The position numbers and the translations under genes are program-made. From the NCBI GenBank assembly GCA_963969595.1, contig OZ018409.1, positions 12,910,520 to 12,974,519 on the forward strand: a stretch of 64,000 bases of DNA. Reading direction: 5' to 3'. How positions within the stretch are numbered: the first letter of the stretch is position 1; each line of letters opens with the position of its first letter. Source of the stretch: Neckera pumila. Its lineage: Eukaryota > Streptophyta > Bryopsida > Hypnales > Neckeraceae. The notes below the pieces were generated by a model. The model searched no databases. It was not told the DNA's origin and was given only the letters and a program-made list of their open reading frames with translations. Shown here piece after piece: positions 22,511-35,881 of this stretch.

Positions 22511-23139
22511 TGCTCACAGCTCCGTCCTCCCCTGTCACCTTCCAAAACCTCTGCAAGCTGAAATTGCAGCCTTTCAAAAAGATTCCGAATCCATGAAACT
22601 CGTCCTTTCTCAACCATGCAATTCGAAGCGTCCTCACACCCCCAGCTCATGGCCTCTTCAGCATCAAAAGCAGAAAAACACGTCACCGAATTCCCCCCAG
22701 CTCAATTCCGCTCGAAACAAAACACACATGAATCCTCAACTAAGTTAGCGTCACTTCAAGACTGTCACAATCCCCCACCCTAACGACCAGCCGGAAACCC
22801 GCTCCAGCTCTCTGTCCACCACTCATTCGGTGCTCTCCAAAAACAACGATACCAATGCACGGCCTTCTTACAACCCCCGCCCCAGGCGCCACACACCATC
22901 AATCCACAATCTGAACCCCCGCCAAGAAAGCTACATAAAATCACCGCATTATTGCACAAAACATCGGAGCAATGGTTTTCGAATTCAATGCAATTCTTGC
23001 AGGGAGGGTCATCGTTCAAGCTCCGCCATCGTCGTCTTTGTCGTCTGTCTTTCGCATCCACTCTCAATGCCGACGAACTGACGAACCAGTCCCCGAACCT
23101 CCGACCGAGCCTCGCCTTTTGATCTTCATTCTCCAAGCC
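21768..23139 (-). repeat. Left arm of a 1.37-kb inverted duplication (MRL1 side)
   Basis: Read on the minus strand, this segment matches 35248-36614 read on the plus strand. It holds the MRL1 upstream region, exon 1, its donor and about 520 bp of intron 1. Homology stops within some 15 bp of where MRL1 exon 2 begins. Indels are few in the exon and more frequent in the flanks. Confidence 0.92.
22511..23139 (-). promoter_or_regulatory. Upstream region and 5' UTR of MRL1, shared with SS4
   Basis: The 630 bp before the MRL1 start codon are homologous to the 630 bp before the SS4 start codon. Conserved blocks run from the ATG out to GGCTTGG..GA.TGAAGATCAA-like sequence at the arm edge. I could not place a TATA box or transcription start. 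The likely consequence, co-regulation of the two genes, is inference. Confidence 0.6.
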
Positions 23140-23214
23140 TCGTGGAGACATTCCCCAAACGCGCGCTCGGGTCGGCTTTATTTTCTTGTTGTGGTGAGCG
23201 TTGTGGGTTGCGAT

Positions 23215-23850
23215 TTAGCCCTAAATGCCCAAGGCACCCAAATCTGTGTTTGCAAAACTTTGAAAATTAAATAAAACCTAACAAAGTTGCTATTTTTAGT
23301 AGTTTATGTTTTTAGAAAGTTCTTCTTGAAGGCTAATTTCAGCATCAAAAATCCAATCTTGAAAATAAATGATAGTGATTTTTCTATTCAAGCTTTTGTA
23401 CAAGGGTACCCATTACTTCCCATAGTGTTGAGAGCTCTTGGAAATGAGCCTCAAATACACTAGATCTTCGAGAAAAAATCACATTCAAAATTCATTTAAA
23501 AAAATCATAGAGTAGATTTTAAGAAGTCATAAATTGATCAGGGCTATACAAGTTCGGCCCTTTAACTTCATATTTTTTTGGGTCACCAACTTTTTAGATT
23601 TGACTTGTGTAAAGAAGATTGAAAGATTTTTGCAGTTTTAGCAACCTCATGGTCAAACATTATAATCTTTCACTCTATAAGTAATATTATTGTGTTTTCT
23701 TTTCCTATGAGATCTCTAACATGTCTAGATTGAATTTATACGGTTACAATTTTAAAAAATGTGATACAATTTATTAAAATGTTGGCATTTTGTTCAATTT
23801 AGAGCAAATTCCAGGAAGCCCAAAACAGGCCTTGGGCATTTAGGGGTTAG
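23215..23850. mobile_element. MITE subfamily A, second copy, flanked by TTAG
   Basis: The body matches 14739-15368 almost throughout. The flanks are TTAG at 23215-23218 and TTAG at 23847-23850 instead of TTAA, and the left terminal repeat has one C fewer. It lies 75 bp outside the left arm of the inverted duplication. Confidence 0.87.
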
Positions 23851-23977
23851 GACTGACGGAGAGCATCCCACCAGGGCCGGGGCTATCCATATCCGGATGT
23901 ATTTTTTATCCAGAGAGAGAAGAATCGTTCTATATCCTTAAGAAATTAGAGGAGGTAGAGCCTACTTACGTATAACA

Positions 23978-24595
23978 TTAACCCTTTAGTGACTGTGGTT
24001 GATTTGGGAGGCAAGTATAGTTTTTGAATACAAATTTGGAAAAGGAAAATTTCATCACTATTCCAAGGAAGTAATCCTAGATCAGATCATAGGAATTGAT
24101 GTTGTAGGCTTTATCTGCGAAAAAAACAAAAAGTGAACATGATCTGATGCTGCAATATTGTTGTGAGTGATCTTCAAAGTGCGATGCATTGAAGTAACCT
24201 TCAGCTAAAGCATCATAAGACATTATTGCCCATAATTTTTGAAACATGCCTCTATAATTCATGGAATCGCTGGGGCAGCATTTTTGTTGTTCTTAGGCGT
24301 CAATTTCAAATAGAATCACATGAGTTGCTGAATGTATATGCAACTTAGAAAGTATGACCATGGGTATGACTCAAGTCAGCCCTCTTGTCTTTGGACAAAC
24401 ACAGCTACCTTGTTACCGCACAGAATTCTCTGAAATTGGCTTTGTTTGGAGCGCATGCTAAAGCTCTATTTGCTGTCTATTTGCATTACTCTTTGAGTTT
24501 TTTCAAATACCCTCTATTAAGGGCAGTAAAAAACAAAGAATCCAAAATTTGACCAAAAAGTGGTCAATCAATCACTAAAGGTTAACCCCTAAATG
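23978..24595. mobile_element. TTAA-flanked MITE, subfamily C
   Basis: The left end TTAACCCTTTAGTGA and right end TCACTAAAGGTTAA are inverse complements apart from one C. TTAA is present at both outer edges. Length 618 bp. The right TTAA is directly followed by CCCCTAAATGATGG, which looks like the end of another element, so two insertions may abut here. Confidence 0.75.
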
Positions 24596-25559
24596 ATGGA
24601 CCCATGACCACTAATTTCAAGCCTCACTGCGCATCACTCAATTTGCTGCCATTTTGCAACTAGATATGTATGGAAATTTTTATATTTATTTTTCAAAACA
24701 TGTGGAAATTTCACCATCTATATATATATATTATAATGACAAACACCATTGCATAAACTCAATTTTTATGTCATTCTATAATTAGGATTCAATAGACATT
24801 GAATATGCATCCAAAGTTCAAATTGTAATAAAATATTTAATATTAGGAATTTTTCCCAAAATTCAAATTGTAGAAGAAACTAGAGTAGGGGACCTTCATT
24901 TTGTTAGTTGGGCTCAATTTCAAAAAAATATCATTTTTGTAGAGAAATTTCAAATTTTGAGCAAGGAGCAACATAGTCTCCAAATACACTAAAATAGCAA
25001 ATTTGGTGATCCGTTTTTTTACTAACTTCTCATTTACATGAAGAGAAACATTGGCAAGACTACAAACTCAATTGGGTTCTCTTCATAACCCAACATGAAA
25101 GGTCAACAAGAGAAACCAGATGAAAAAGTGCTTCCAATTTCCTTCCAGCTTACTCAACTCTATGGATTGGCGCCTCCGTTGCAGGGTTAAGTAGCAATCA
25201 GAGAGATTGCCTTCCGGTGGACAAAATAATGTGGAATATTCTACATCCAAATTAGCTAAATGGCCATGCGTCAAAAATGTCAAAATTTTGCTCGGCGTCA
25301 GGGTTGCGACTGTATAGTTGGGTTATTAGGAAATTAAACATTGTCAATTAAATTTGCACACAAAGGGCCGCAACTACATAGTTGGATTACTAGGAAATTA
25401 AACACTGTCAATTAAATCAATATCCAAAATAATAGCTTTAAACTAATGACAATCAATTCATTGAGGTCAATCATTTCAATGTTTGAATTCCCTCATTTTG
25501 CTTTGTAAGCCATTTATATTTTGTGATTTGGAGTTAGAAGACAATTCTCTATATACTTA

Positions 25560-27177
25560 TGGGGTGGTAGGAGGTAGAATAACCCACGTGTAATATGTAA
25601 TTTAGAATTTGTAGTTTCTCAACCGTTCATAGTTAAGTCTAAAGTAGGAATTGTGTTAAAACTAGACTTTCAAACCTCATACAGTATAAGAGAATAATAT
25701 TTTGGAAAAAAACTTGGAATTAGAAAAAGTTACAAAGTCAAGTTAAGTTTCACTTCCAAAAATCAGTTAGAGATTTTAGTTTTCCACTCAAAAGTTATAA
25801 ACAAATTTTAGAGAGGGGTTGGAAAGGATTTTTTTTGGACATTTTCAAACATCCTCTCTGAAATTTATCCATAACTTTTGAGTGGAAGATTGAAATCTCA
25901 ATTGAATTTTGGAGGTAAAACTTAACTTGATTTTTTAACTTTGTTTACTTCAAAGTTTTTTGCAAAATGTCATTCTCCTATGCCTAAATGAGGTTTGAAA
26001 GTCTAGTTTTAACACAAATCCTACTTTAGACTTAACTACAAGTAGTTGAGAAACTATAAATTCTAAATTACAGTTTTGGCAACCCTTTGCCAAATATCTA
26101 ATAAAAGTTCATTTTTAGCTTCGGCAATAAAAATAAAATTATTGCAATTTTCATCATCTAAGATACTTAATTAATTAAATATTCGGCATCTAGCTCCAAA
26201 AGCAATTTATTAATGTGCGAGAAAGTTGAAAAAGAAAAGCTCTTTATACAAATTGGATGGTAAGAGGGTAAACAATCTATATGGGATATGTAAATAATTA
26301 GGATTAGTAGGAGCTCAACCGCTCTTAGTTAAGTCAAAAATAAAAATTGTGTCCAAAGTAGAATTTTAGACCTCATTTAAGCATAGTAGGAAAACTTTTT
26401 TCAAAAAACTTTGATCTAAGTATATGAAGAAAATCAAGCTAGATTTCATCTCCGAAAATCTTTTTGAGGTTTCAAGCTTGCAATCAAAAGTTATAGACCA
26501 ATATCAAGGAGGAGTTGGTAGGGACATTTTCTTTGACATTTTGCAAACATCGCCTTTGAATTTTGCCCATAAATTTTGTTCAAAGGCTCATAAGCATAAA
26601 TAGATTTTTGAAGATGAAATTTAGATTTATTTGTCAACATTTTTAGCTCAAAGTTTCTGAAAAATGTTATTTTATTATGCCAAAATGAGGTCTAAGATTT
26701 GATTAACACAATTACTATTGTTTGACAATGAGAGGGCAAGCTCTTATCTTCAAATTATCTCATATCCTTTGAAGGTTCATGAAGGATAATGGATTTCAGT
26801 ATAAAAACAACCTCTCCATCCTCTATTCTCACTAAATTTCAATGAAGAAATTCCTTCATGTTTCCATTAGTGAACTTCTTGATGGTAGATGGTCTTTGTA
26901 CTTTATATTGAACCTTCTTCCTAACATATATTGGATATTTTTTTTATTTTGCAAATTTGGTCAATCAATTCATGTTGAATTTGGTAGGATCCCTAAATCC
27001 TAAACTTGGCATATTTCCATTGATTTTGGCAATTGGCGTTGTCAATTTTCAAGATTTTCTACAATTATCACTATAATTTCTTGAAATTACAGTATCTTTA
27101 AAAAACAATTATTTTTTGTTGAAATTGAAAAGGAACTATAGTATCCCACATGGGTTGTTCTACCTCCTACCACCCCA
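25560..27177. mobile_element. Large TIR element with nested palindromes, TA-flanked
   Basis: Ends are TGGGGTGGTAGGAGGTAG and its inverse complement, with about 25 of 27 positions matching; TA lies just outside each end. Inside, 25607-26075 is an inverted repeat with arms of about 200 bp (a GTTAAGTCTAAAGTAGG-like arm and its complement). 26276-26740 repeats the same organisation with more divergence. No transposase frame is seen. The structure is of fold-back type; the superfamily is uncertain. Confidence 0.75.
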
Positions 27178-28041
27178 TATGTACGTAAAAAACTTCTCTT
27201 CTCTAGAGGACAATCAAATTAAGTTATTGATGTCAAATGATTCGATTAATTACATTTGTAAAATACTCAATGGATTCTTTGGGTTTTGACACACCATCTA
27301 TCTTTATAATTATAATAGAACTTTTGTAAAATGATAGCCATGGAACTAGATGCAAGTCTTTATGATCTCAAATCTCAAAAAAATTCTCTAATGTGTATGT
27401 TTAGGATTGGGCCTAATGCAAGACCAAACAATCAATACTCCATCACTTTAGAGAGGTCATTGTCTTAGAGAAGTTCTACTGTATTTGCTGTTTGTATGTT
27501 TTGTCCTAGAATTAGCCAAAAAAATGGAGCGGTCCATAAATGTACTATCACAATCTCAATCCTAAAGCTTTCATTAATAATATATGGATGAAATTCGTGG
27601 ATGAGGGCTCCGGAGAGTAAAAGACAATCTCACTGAATGCTACTGAATGTTATGGTTATGGGGCCTCAAATCACCTTTCTATATTAGGTGAAAAGATCCA
27701 AAATGGTTTGTACACCCACTCCTACACAATATTCCATTAAAGTGTCCCTTAAAAGTATCATTAAATCGTCCCAACAATTAATTATGATTGTTTGACTGCT
27801 GATTTTTCTAAATTTTGGTTTTAAATTCATATACATAACAATTTCAATGGCCTAGGGAGTTACTATTGTGAAAATTCATACAAACTACATGCCATATCCA
27901 AAATTATATTTTTTTGGAAAATTCATGATTTTGAATTGATAATACTACAAATATATTTTTTCTAGAAAAAGATGCCTCCAACTATGTTGAATTTCTTATT
28001 TTGACAATTTAAGGTGTTTCCACCTTCAGGATCATTCTGAT

Positions 28042-28189
28042 GGGGAAGAGCAGGCCCTATTCTTATATTTTCTCCTTTCTATTATCTAATCCCCACCAGT
28101 TCTTCTCTATCCCTATCTCCATCTAGATAAAAGTCAGAGAGTAGATATGGAGATTGGGGATGTTCTTTTCCAATAGTGTTGCTCTTCCC
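28042..28189. mobile_element. Small MITE, about 148 bp
   Basis: The end GGGGAAGAGCAGGCCCTATT is matched by an inverted AATAGTGTTGCTCTTCCC at the other side, roughly 15 of 19 positions. There is a secondary inverted pair inside (TATCCCTATCTCCATCTA against TAGATATGGAGATTGGGGA). No ORF. Confidence 0.5.
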
Positions 28190-30536
28190 ACAAGTATATA
28201 TAATTATAGATGGTTTTGAGTTTTAAATCTATTTTCCTAAATTAAATTGGACCATGCCTCTTTTATATTTTTAAGAATGTAGGACCCTGATGGTGGGATT
28301 TTCTTTTGTATCCGGATAAAATTCATCCAAATAGGAATATGGAAAATCCTTTGGGAGGGAAGCTTGAAGATAAACCAACCTTTGACAAGCAGAATGGCTA
28401 GTTTGCCTAATTGGCATTGTTGAAACTTTTATAAAAAAATATCAATTATATCATATTTATCTTTAAATATAAAAAATGGAGAGCAATAGAATTTTTTTTT
28501 AAGAAAGTGTGAATTTGTTGTGAATTTTTGAAGTGAGCTTTCTAATTGGTCCCCAAGAGTCTTTAGACTACTCCAAAACCAACAAAAAATGTATTAATAA
28601 TGATCATCTTACTCATCTAAAGCAATCACAATATTTCCTAATATGGCTGCAATATGAAGGCCTAAAAAAGCCACTACTTGGGATGAATTTGTGCTCACTG
28701 GATAGAAGTTTCTATTGCAGTCACTTACCACTACATCACCATCATCCAAGACATTGATTGTAGCCTCTAACTCAACCTAATATAGCCCAACTTTCATTTA
28801 TTGAAAAAATGTCATGGAATGATGCAAGGACCATTCTCTAAGTGCCTATAATGGATCTTTCAATGTTTGTCTTAGGTTGATTTACTTTATGGTGTCACGT
28901 GTGCCTTCTTTGGTTTTGCCATTTTCACAAAAACCTACCGCAAGCTAAATTCATAACAAACTCCCACTACAACAAGGTTCCTCCCATTCTTCCACCAACT
29001 CTTCTTTTTTAATCCCTAAAGTCTCAAGGCCTTAAAGGAGATTTTGGAGGGTTGAAGGGTTGTTTCAACCTTATTTACTTTATTATAATGAATAGTGTTT
29101 CTATTTGAATATTTAAACAATAAATTAAAAATATATAAAAATCATTTTTTTAAATTCAAAAAACTAAAAAGAATTCAAAAAAAATTATTTAAAATTTAAA
29201 TAAATAAGATTTTTTGGATGTGGTAGTCATTTTGTCACATTAGACTACTGCTATGATGCAACTCCCCAACACGGGAACTCGTAGCCCTTTACAAGCTTGA
29301 ATCTCTTCTAATGTTTTTCCATCAAAAAACACCCAAAATTGTCATTTCTATTGCAAGGAATTAAAATTTAAAAAATTTATTTTTTCATATCTAACCACAA
29401 GATCTTACACCAAACTATTATAAAAGTATGTAGAAGAAACTTTAGAAACTTTGACTAGATAGATTGCAAGATATTTGCATTAAAAGTGAAGAAAACAAGT
29501 TTTTTAACACCTTGCTTGACTATGAATATCTTTAACCTAAATTTTTTGCATTATTGGTATTGAATTTCTAACTTTTTATATCAAAAAATTGAGTTGATAG
29601 TCTAGAATTTTTTTTACATCACTGAATTTTCATTCATTAAAAAATTGTTAAGTAGACGTAGGTCTCGATGTACGTTCAAGATTTAAGAGAAAACTAAATT
29701 ATTAGTAGCTCTAAGAAATTGAAACACATTAATCTCAACAATAAGATTATTCTAGAAAATGATTTTAACTTTGCAAACCTTTTATTTAGAAAATTACAAA
29801 AGTTAAGTTAAAAAATGAACTGTACAAGTTGTTGTTTTTAAATAATGTTCTAATTGCTCCCAAAACAAGATTGTCCATAAATTTCACATAACAAATCCAA
29901 ACAGAATGAATCAAAGCTTTCCATGTAGATAAAAATACAATCCATAAGAAACAAATTTTTTAAGAATTTTATTGTAAGTTTTTATAGGGATTTTTTTCTA
30001 CTTCTTGAACTAAAATTGGACTTACTATGTTGTGGCATAATTTTTTGCTTCCAAGCACCAATTGAAATAAAAATTATATTCCTAGAAAGCTAATATTTTT
30101 TTTATCTTCACCAAATCTTTTAGGAAATCACAACAAATATTAAGATCGTAGTAGCCTATCGAATTTCTATTTTGTCTCTTAAGGGGGCAATAGAACTTTA
30201 GGGGCTAAAACTAAACATAAATTTAAAGATTTTTAATTGTAAATTATCAGTTTAGGAATTATAGGATTAGCCATGTCCAACTCTCTCATTGTTTAAGACA
30301 TCAATTGCTAGGAGCATTGGACACGAAAGTTACAAAACAGTGGAGATGTAAAGACAATAGGACATTTATAGAAATGCATGTGGCATTAACGCTATTTACA
30401 TCTATTTAAAGGGCAAAACATACATTGGATTGTGAGTGAGTTTTCATTGTAGAAGTATTCAATTTTTGCAAGTTGCATATGAGAAGTAATGGACTAGGTT
30501 CTTGTATTTCATAGCACATTTGAAGAATTAAAAATA

Positions 30537-31477
30537 CTAACCCCTAAAGGACCATTGTCCGTTCGGGGTACAAATGGGATTTTGGGCAGGTACCTACAGG
30601 GTGAATTTTTGTTGTGATTTCGTGAAACTTTTTGTGAAGATAGGAAAACTGATAAACTTTGTGAGAACATATTTTTTTCTTCAATCGGTGCCCAGGAACA
30701 AAAGTTATGCCCAAATAAGCTCAAAACAAGGGAGAGGGGGCAACAAAAAATTTTGCAAAAAATTTTGCAAAAAATTTAATTTTTAATTTTTAATTTTTTT
30801 TCCTTGAAGATTATAATTTTGACTATTTGGAAAGCTTTGATTCATTTCATTTGGATTTTTTATGAGAAAGTTATGGACAATCTTGTTTTTCGGGCATTAG
30901 AGCATCTTCTTGAAAAAAATAACTTGTAGGATTTATTTTGGTAAAGCAATTTTTGCACTTTTTAACAAAAAAAAATTCCACATGGTTTAGATTTCTTGCC
31001 AAAATGATCTCACTATTGGGATTAGTACATTTTAATTCCATTTAAAAGATATTAATATTTTAGATTTTCCTTCTATCTTGTACATCTTCTACTTAACAAT
31101 TTAATAAAAAATGAAGACTAAGTTTTCTTGAATTTCTTTTTTTTTCCTAGACCCTCAACTCAATTCTCCACTATAAAGATTTAAAGCTCAAAACTTTGTA
31201 GTGCAAAAAATTTAAGTTAAAAATGTTCAAAATCAAAAAATCTAGTCCCGCAATGTGCTGAAAATGTTGTTTTTTTCACTTCAAACGCAGATATCTTGCA
31301 ATCTGTGCGGTCAAAAATTCTGAAGTTTTTTTCACACGTTGTCATACTAGTTAGGTATAAGATCCTATGGTTGGATGTGCAAAGAAAACAATTTTCAAAT
31401 ATTTTTACTCTTTGCTCTAGAAATGGCAGTTTTGAGAGTTTTTTGGCAGAAAAAGGCCTTGGTCCTTTAGGGGTTAA
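30537..31477. mobile_element. TTAA-type MITE, subfamily B, second copy
   Basis: Left end CTAACCCCTAAAGGACC, right end GGTCCTTTAGGGGTTAA; 941 bp. Collinear with 4651-5573. The outer four bases are CTAA on the left and TTAA on the right, consistent with one substitution after insertion. Confidence 0.8.
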
Positions 31478-32517
31478 ACAAACCTCAAAACAAACATACC
31501 CTAACAAGAATGAACTTCTTTTTATACCAAATAGAAGCCCACATTTTCAATGTGTATTATTAAAAAAGTATGTAACACTAAAAAAATTTGTATGTTCCTC
31601 TTTCCAAGCTAGAGTTTTTTTTTTTTTTTTTGTACATGTGGATTGTCATTGCAACTTATTGTTTTCTATTTACTTAGAGTTAGGAATTAACAACTAATTG
31701 AACATTAATAAAAAGGTGTAAATGGATACAATAGACTTTATAGAAAATAGGAATTTATGGACATTCCATATTTTAGGATTAGTGGTTAGAAAGCGCTATC
31801 AATACCAAATGCAATTGATAACCAAAATTCTATTAATGAGTCATTGCAAGAAACACTCATCCTTTTTGTATCCCCTTGGCCTAAGGCAAGTACATTTTTG
31901 CTCATAACTTTGGTGTCATATGTCTTTTTCCCATGAAATTTGAAATGAAAGTACCTGTAGTAGTTTCAGACATTGTATAATTTTTTCTAATTCTTTAAAA
32001 TTAATTTATTATTTTAAATTGCCCCCAATTGGGTTTTTATCTTGGCCATTTTGGGGGGGTTTAGTACTGTTTCCAACTCAAAATTGCAAATTTGAAGGTG
32101 AAAATTGGGATACAAGGTTTTCTACTAAAGTTACACAAGCCTCTCAAGAGATTTTCTAAAAATAATACAATAGCGACCTTTCACATATGCTCAAAATACA
32201 CTACCTTTGCGCATGTGCAGAGAGTACAATTTTTTTTCCGAAGTTGCAAATGGTTGAAGAAAAGCACCTTCAAGTTAGGAAAATTGAATTTTTTTTGAAT
32301 TTTTTGAATTCTATTACTATTTTCTAAAAATCAAATCCCCAAGTGTGAATTTCTTGTATTTTCCATCACCCCTTAAAGGTGCATAACTTTTAGAGATAAA
32401 TTTTTCTAGGTCTGAATTTACACATATATAATATTTTGAATGCTTTACAAATAATCCATATTTTATTTCATTTAATTATTCCAAAAGTCACAATACTTTA
32501 ATACTAAGGCTGTTTTG

Positions 32518-32808
32518 CATTAGATAAGTTTCGGGCCTCCTAAGAGACTTTGAATTCCCGGACTGTGGAAACTCTGCAGGATTGCTGGAATGCTGCCAAA
32601 TGGCTAGGCTGACGTGGCCAAGCGACTGCCACATCATTTTTGAAAAAAAAAAAAATTTTGGTTAAAAAAAATGATATTTTGGTAAAAAAAAAAAAAATTA
32701 TTTTAAATTTGACAAATCTGACACGCCCGTATCGTCGTTCCCTGAATTTGGGCAGACTGCAGAACAGGCCTGAAACAATCTTCCAAGACCCCCTAAACTC
32801 CTCTAATG
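32518..32808. mobile_element. 290-bp MITE, copy 1
   Basis: Outer CATTAGA and TCTAATG, with inner CCTCCTAAGAGAC-like and CTTCCAAGACCCCC-like inverted ends. The middle is A-rich, bordered by GC-richer blocks (GACGTGGCCAAGCGACTG; GTATCGTCGTTCCCTGAAT). The inverse complement of 61912-62201 has the same length and block order. Confidence 0.7.
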
Positions 32809-35247
32809 GGCCAAAATTGGCAGGTGTTTCTTGCAACTACCCTAATATTATTTAAAAATTAAAGACACTAGACTTTGACACAATCAATTTGTTTTTTGAA
32901 GAAAAATTTCTGATACTTTCAAATTGTTTTTGAATATTACCTAGTACTCAAAGTATTATTTAGATGATTTTAATGTAAAATCTCATTCAGCTCTATAATG
33001 GTTCTCCATATATAGCTTTTGCATTCGAAAACATGAAAAAAACAAGCAACTAATCTACAAGTGGTTCCTCACATTCACTATAATTATAACTTCTATTAAA
33101 TACTAGCATTCCTCTCCTTTAGACTATACCAATTTATCCATTAAATCGTCATTATTGGTAGAGATTTATTAAAGTCACACTATTTGTGATATATTGAAAT
33201 GATTGTAAGCTCAAATACTAATTACATTATACAAATATTTAAAAAACAAAATTTAAGAGAATTTTTTTGTAGATGACACAAATTTTGTAGCCTTACTAAA
33301 TAACTGGATAAATCAATTTATTGTCAATAAAATCAATGAATTTTATTTCATAATTACATCAACAAAGGTATATCTATGTAAATATCTTATAATGTATGAG
33401 TCACCATCCAATTTTGTAACATAGCATTCATTGGGGGGAGTTACAATTGATTGTAAATGATGTTGCATTCTTCTTGTTATATGATATGGCATCATGTGTG
33501 ATACCATGTCAAATAGATGTAGTTCAATCTTATTTAAGAACCTTAGCCAGACTTCACTTTAGGTGGCACTTTAAGTAGAAATTAACATTTATTTTAAAGA
33601 GACTAATTACAGAAGTTAACTTTCTATTCTTATTAATTAGAATTGGGCATTTAAAGCTTTGAATTTCCCTTGATTTGGCATCCTTTGCTAAGTCAAGTCT
33701 TGTAGGTACTTTGAGAGAGATATATATTATTGTTGAGGTTTGTTCAACTATGGTTTTTGCCTTTAGTAAAGATTCTTTTTTTCTTGCATTTGAACTCTTG
33801 GATTCTCCTTTTATGGAGTGAAAGATAGCTTGCCTTATATGTGTACAGATCTTGTATCTAATCCGTATACAAATTGTATACAACACCTCGGTTCATTGAA
33901 AGAATTATTGTGGGGTGGAAAGTGGTTGGCAAGCAAAAGTCAAAAAAATGAACTTGATAAAGAACTCGTCATCGGCTTAGAAGATATTTAAACTTTCATC
34001 AACCACGTTGAAGAATATGAGAGGTACTATGACTCTCCCTATTCATATCTTTGAATCCAACCCTCCCTAGGCATCTATAAAAAGGATATTCCTTCTCCAT
34101 TCAAAAGCATTGCATAATATACATTCATCAGCATTTATGGCCACTACCTTTCCTTCATGCATCCTACTCATCACGCTAAAAGCCTCGATGGTTGATTTGG
34201 TCCATTTCAAGGTACAACAAGGAAGTAGAATGTCCCGTAGGGAGGAATGTGGCCAATTTTGCTACTAAATCAATAGAGGTGACCAATTTCAGTGTTCCCA
34301 CTACATTCCCATTGAATTCCTTCAACTCTTAATGTACGAGAATGCGCATGCACCACCATGTTCTATGGTACATTGAGCCTCTATCTGTCCATTTAACAAC
34401 TAGAGAAGTATTGTTGGGTGTGGATTATCTGCACCATCTATTGTAGAGCCAAGGTGGTGACAGTGTATGCTACAGAATGTTAAGGTGTAAGGTTTAGGGA
34501 CCTCTCTAAAAGGGACCGGCTTCTTCAAATCAACCCTATAAAATGGTAGTGAATGGATATGAGGTGGTCTTTAAATGGACCACTTAGTCATTGATTGAAT
34601 CTAAAAAAAAAATTCTTTAATGCAAGAGCCAATCATTGGTCTTGATTTCCTCAAATCACTTTAGAAGTTGTCAGTGGACACATTTTAGAAGACCTAGGGT
34701 CACAAATAGGTACCTACAATAGAAATCTTTGAAAATTCATAACTAATTCAAAAATGCTTCAAAAAGTATGAAACCACTTGGGTTACGTTTGTCATCCATT
34801 TTTCTATCTCTGAAAAATGAGTGAAAAATATTTCTATTCATGCAATCCTATGGAAAAGGCGGACCAGCCCTTAAATGGTCGCTTTAGAGCATCCTACCTT
34901 ATGGGTGGATGGACTGTAGTTCAAGAATTGAAATCCAACGTGGACAATCCGACGTGGCAATTAGATTTTGGACTACAACCAAACTTCTCAATTCTCAGTC
35001 GACCCCTTCAGGAATTCTCACGAAACAAACGAGGAGAACAGTACTGGCGTGATTCTCTGACAGCCTTCAAATTAGAGTTTCTACGAAATTTAATCTTGAA
35101 AATAAATAAGCAAAATCTGGCCCTTACAGTTGAATGATAAAAATGAGCCCCAGGTAAGCCACGTGGTCCGTGCAGAACCCTCGGCCGCAGGCTCGGGATC
35201 GGACGGTGTTGCTCAGGTGCCTTGCGAGGCTACATGACGAACCACGT

Positions 35248-35881
35248 GGCTTGGGAGATTGAAGATCAAGAGGCGAGGCTCGGTTGGAGGTTCGGGGCCT
35301 GGTTCGTCTGTTCGTCGGCTCGTCAGGATCGAGAGTGGATGCGAAAGACAGAGACGACGGAGACGACGATGGCGGAGCTTGAAGAATGATGCCTCCCTGC
35401 AAAAATTGCATTGAAATTGAATACCATTGCTATGATGTTTGTGTAATAATGCGGCGATTTTCTTTAGCTTTCTTGGCGCGGTTTCAGATTGTGGATTGAT
35501 GGTGTGTGGCGCCCGGGACGGGGGTTGTAATTAGGCCGTGCATTGGTGTCGTCGTTTTTGGAGAGCACCGAATGAGTGGTGGACAGAGAGCTGGATCGGG
35601 TTTCCGGGTGGTCGTTAGGGTTTTAGAGATTTTGAAAATCTTGAAAGTGACGCTAGTTGAGGATTCGCGTGTGTTTTGTTTCGATTGGATTTGAGCTTGG
35701 GGGGAGAATTCGGTGACGTGTTTTCCTGCTTTTGATGTCGAGGAGGCCATGAGCTGTGAGGACGCTTCGAATTGCAGGATTAAGAAAGGACGAGTTTCAT
35801 GATTCGGAATCTTTGTGAAATACTGCAACTTCGGGTTGCAGAGGTATTGGAAAGTAACAGGGGAGGACGGAGCTGTGAGCA
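35248..35881 (+). promoter_or_regulatory. Upstream region and 5' UTR of SS4, shared with MRL1
   Basis: Counterpart of 22511-23139. Block order is kept and small indels are frequent, as expected for non-coding sequence duplicated some time ago. No core promoter element could be assigned with confidence. Confidence 0.6.

Larger units (their letters stand above)
24596..35247. other. 10.6-kb AT-rich spacer between the divergent MRL1 and SS4 arms
   Basis: Apart from the four elements listed separately (25560, 28042, 30537, 32518), I see no gene. Open frames are short and lack motifs. Around 34076 a CTATAAAAAGG box followed by mixed-composition sequence could be an old LTR or promoter, but no partner repeat was found. 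Confidence 0.6.

Noticed and set aside
24592..24610. A second TTAACCCCTAAA end directly abutting element C
   Set aside because: No matching right end could be found downstream, so I did not call a separate element.
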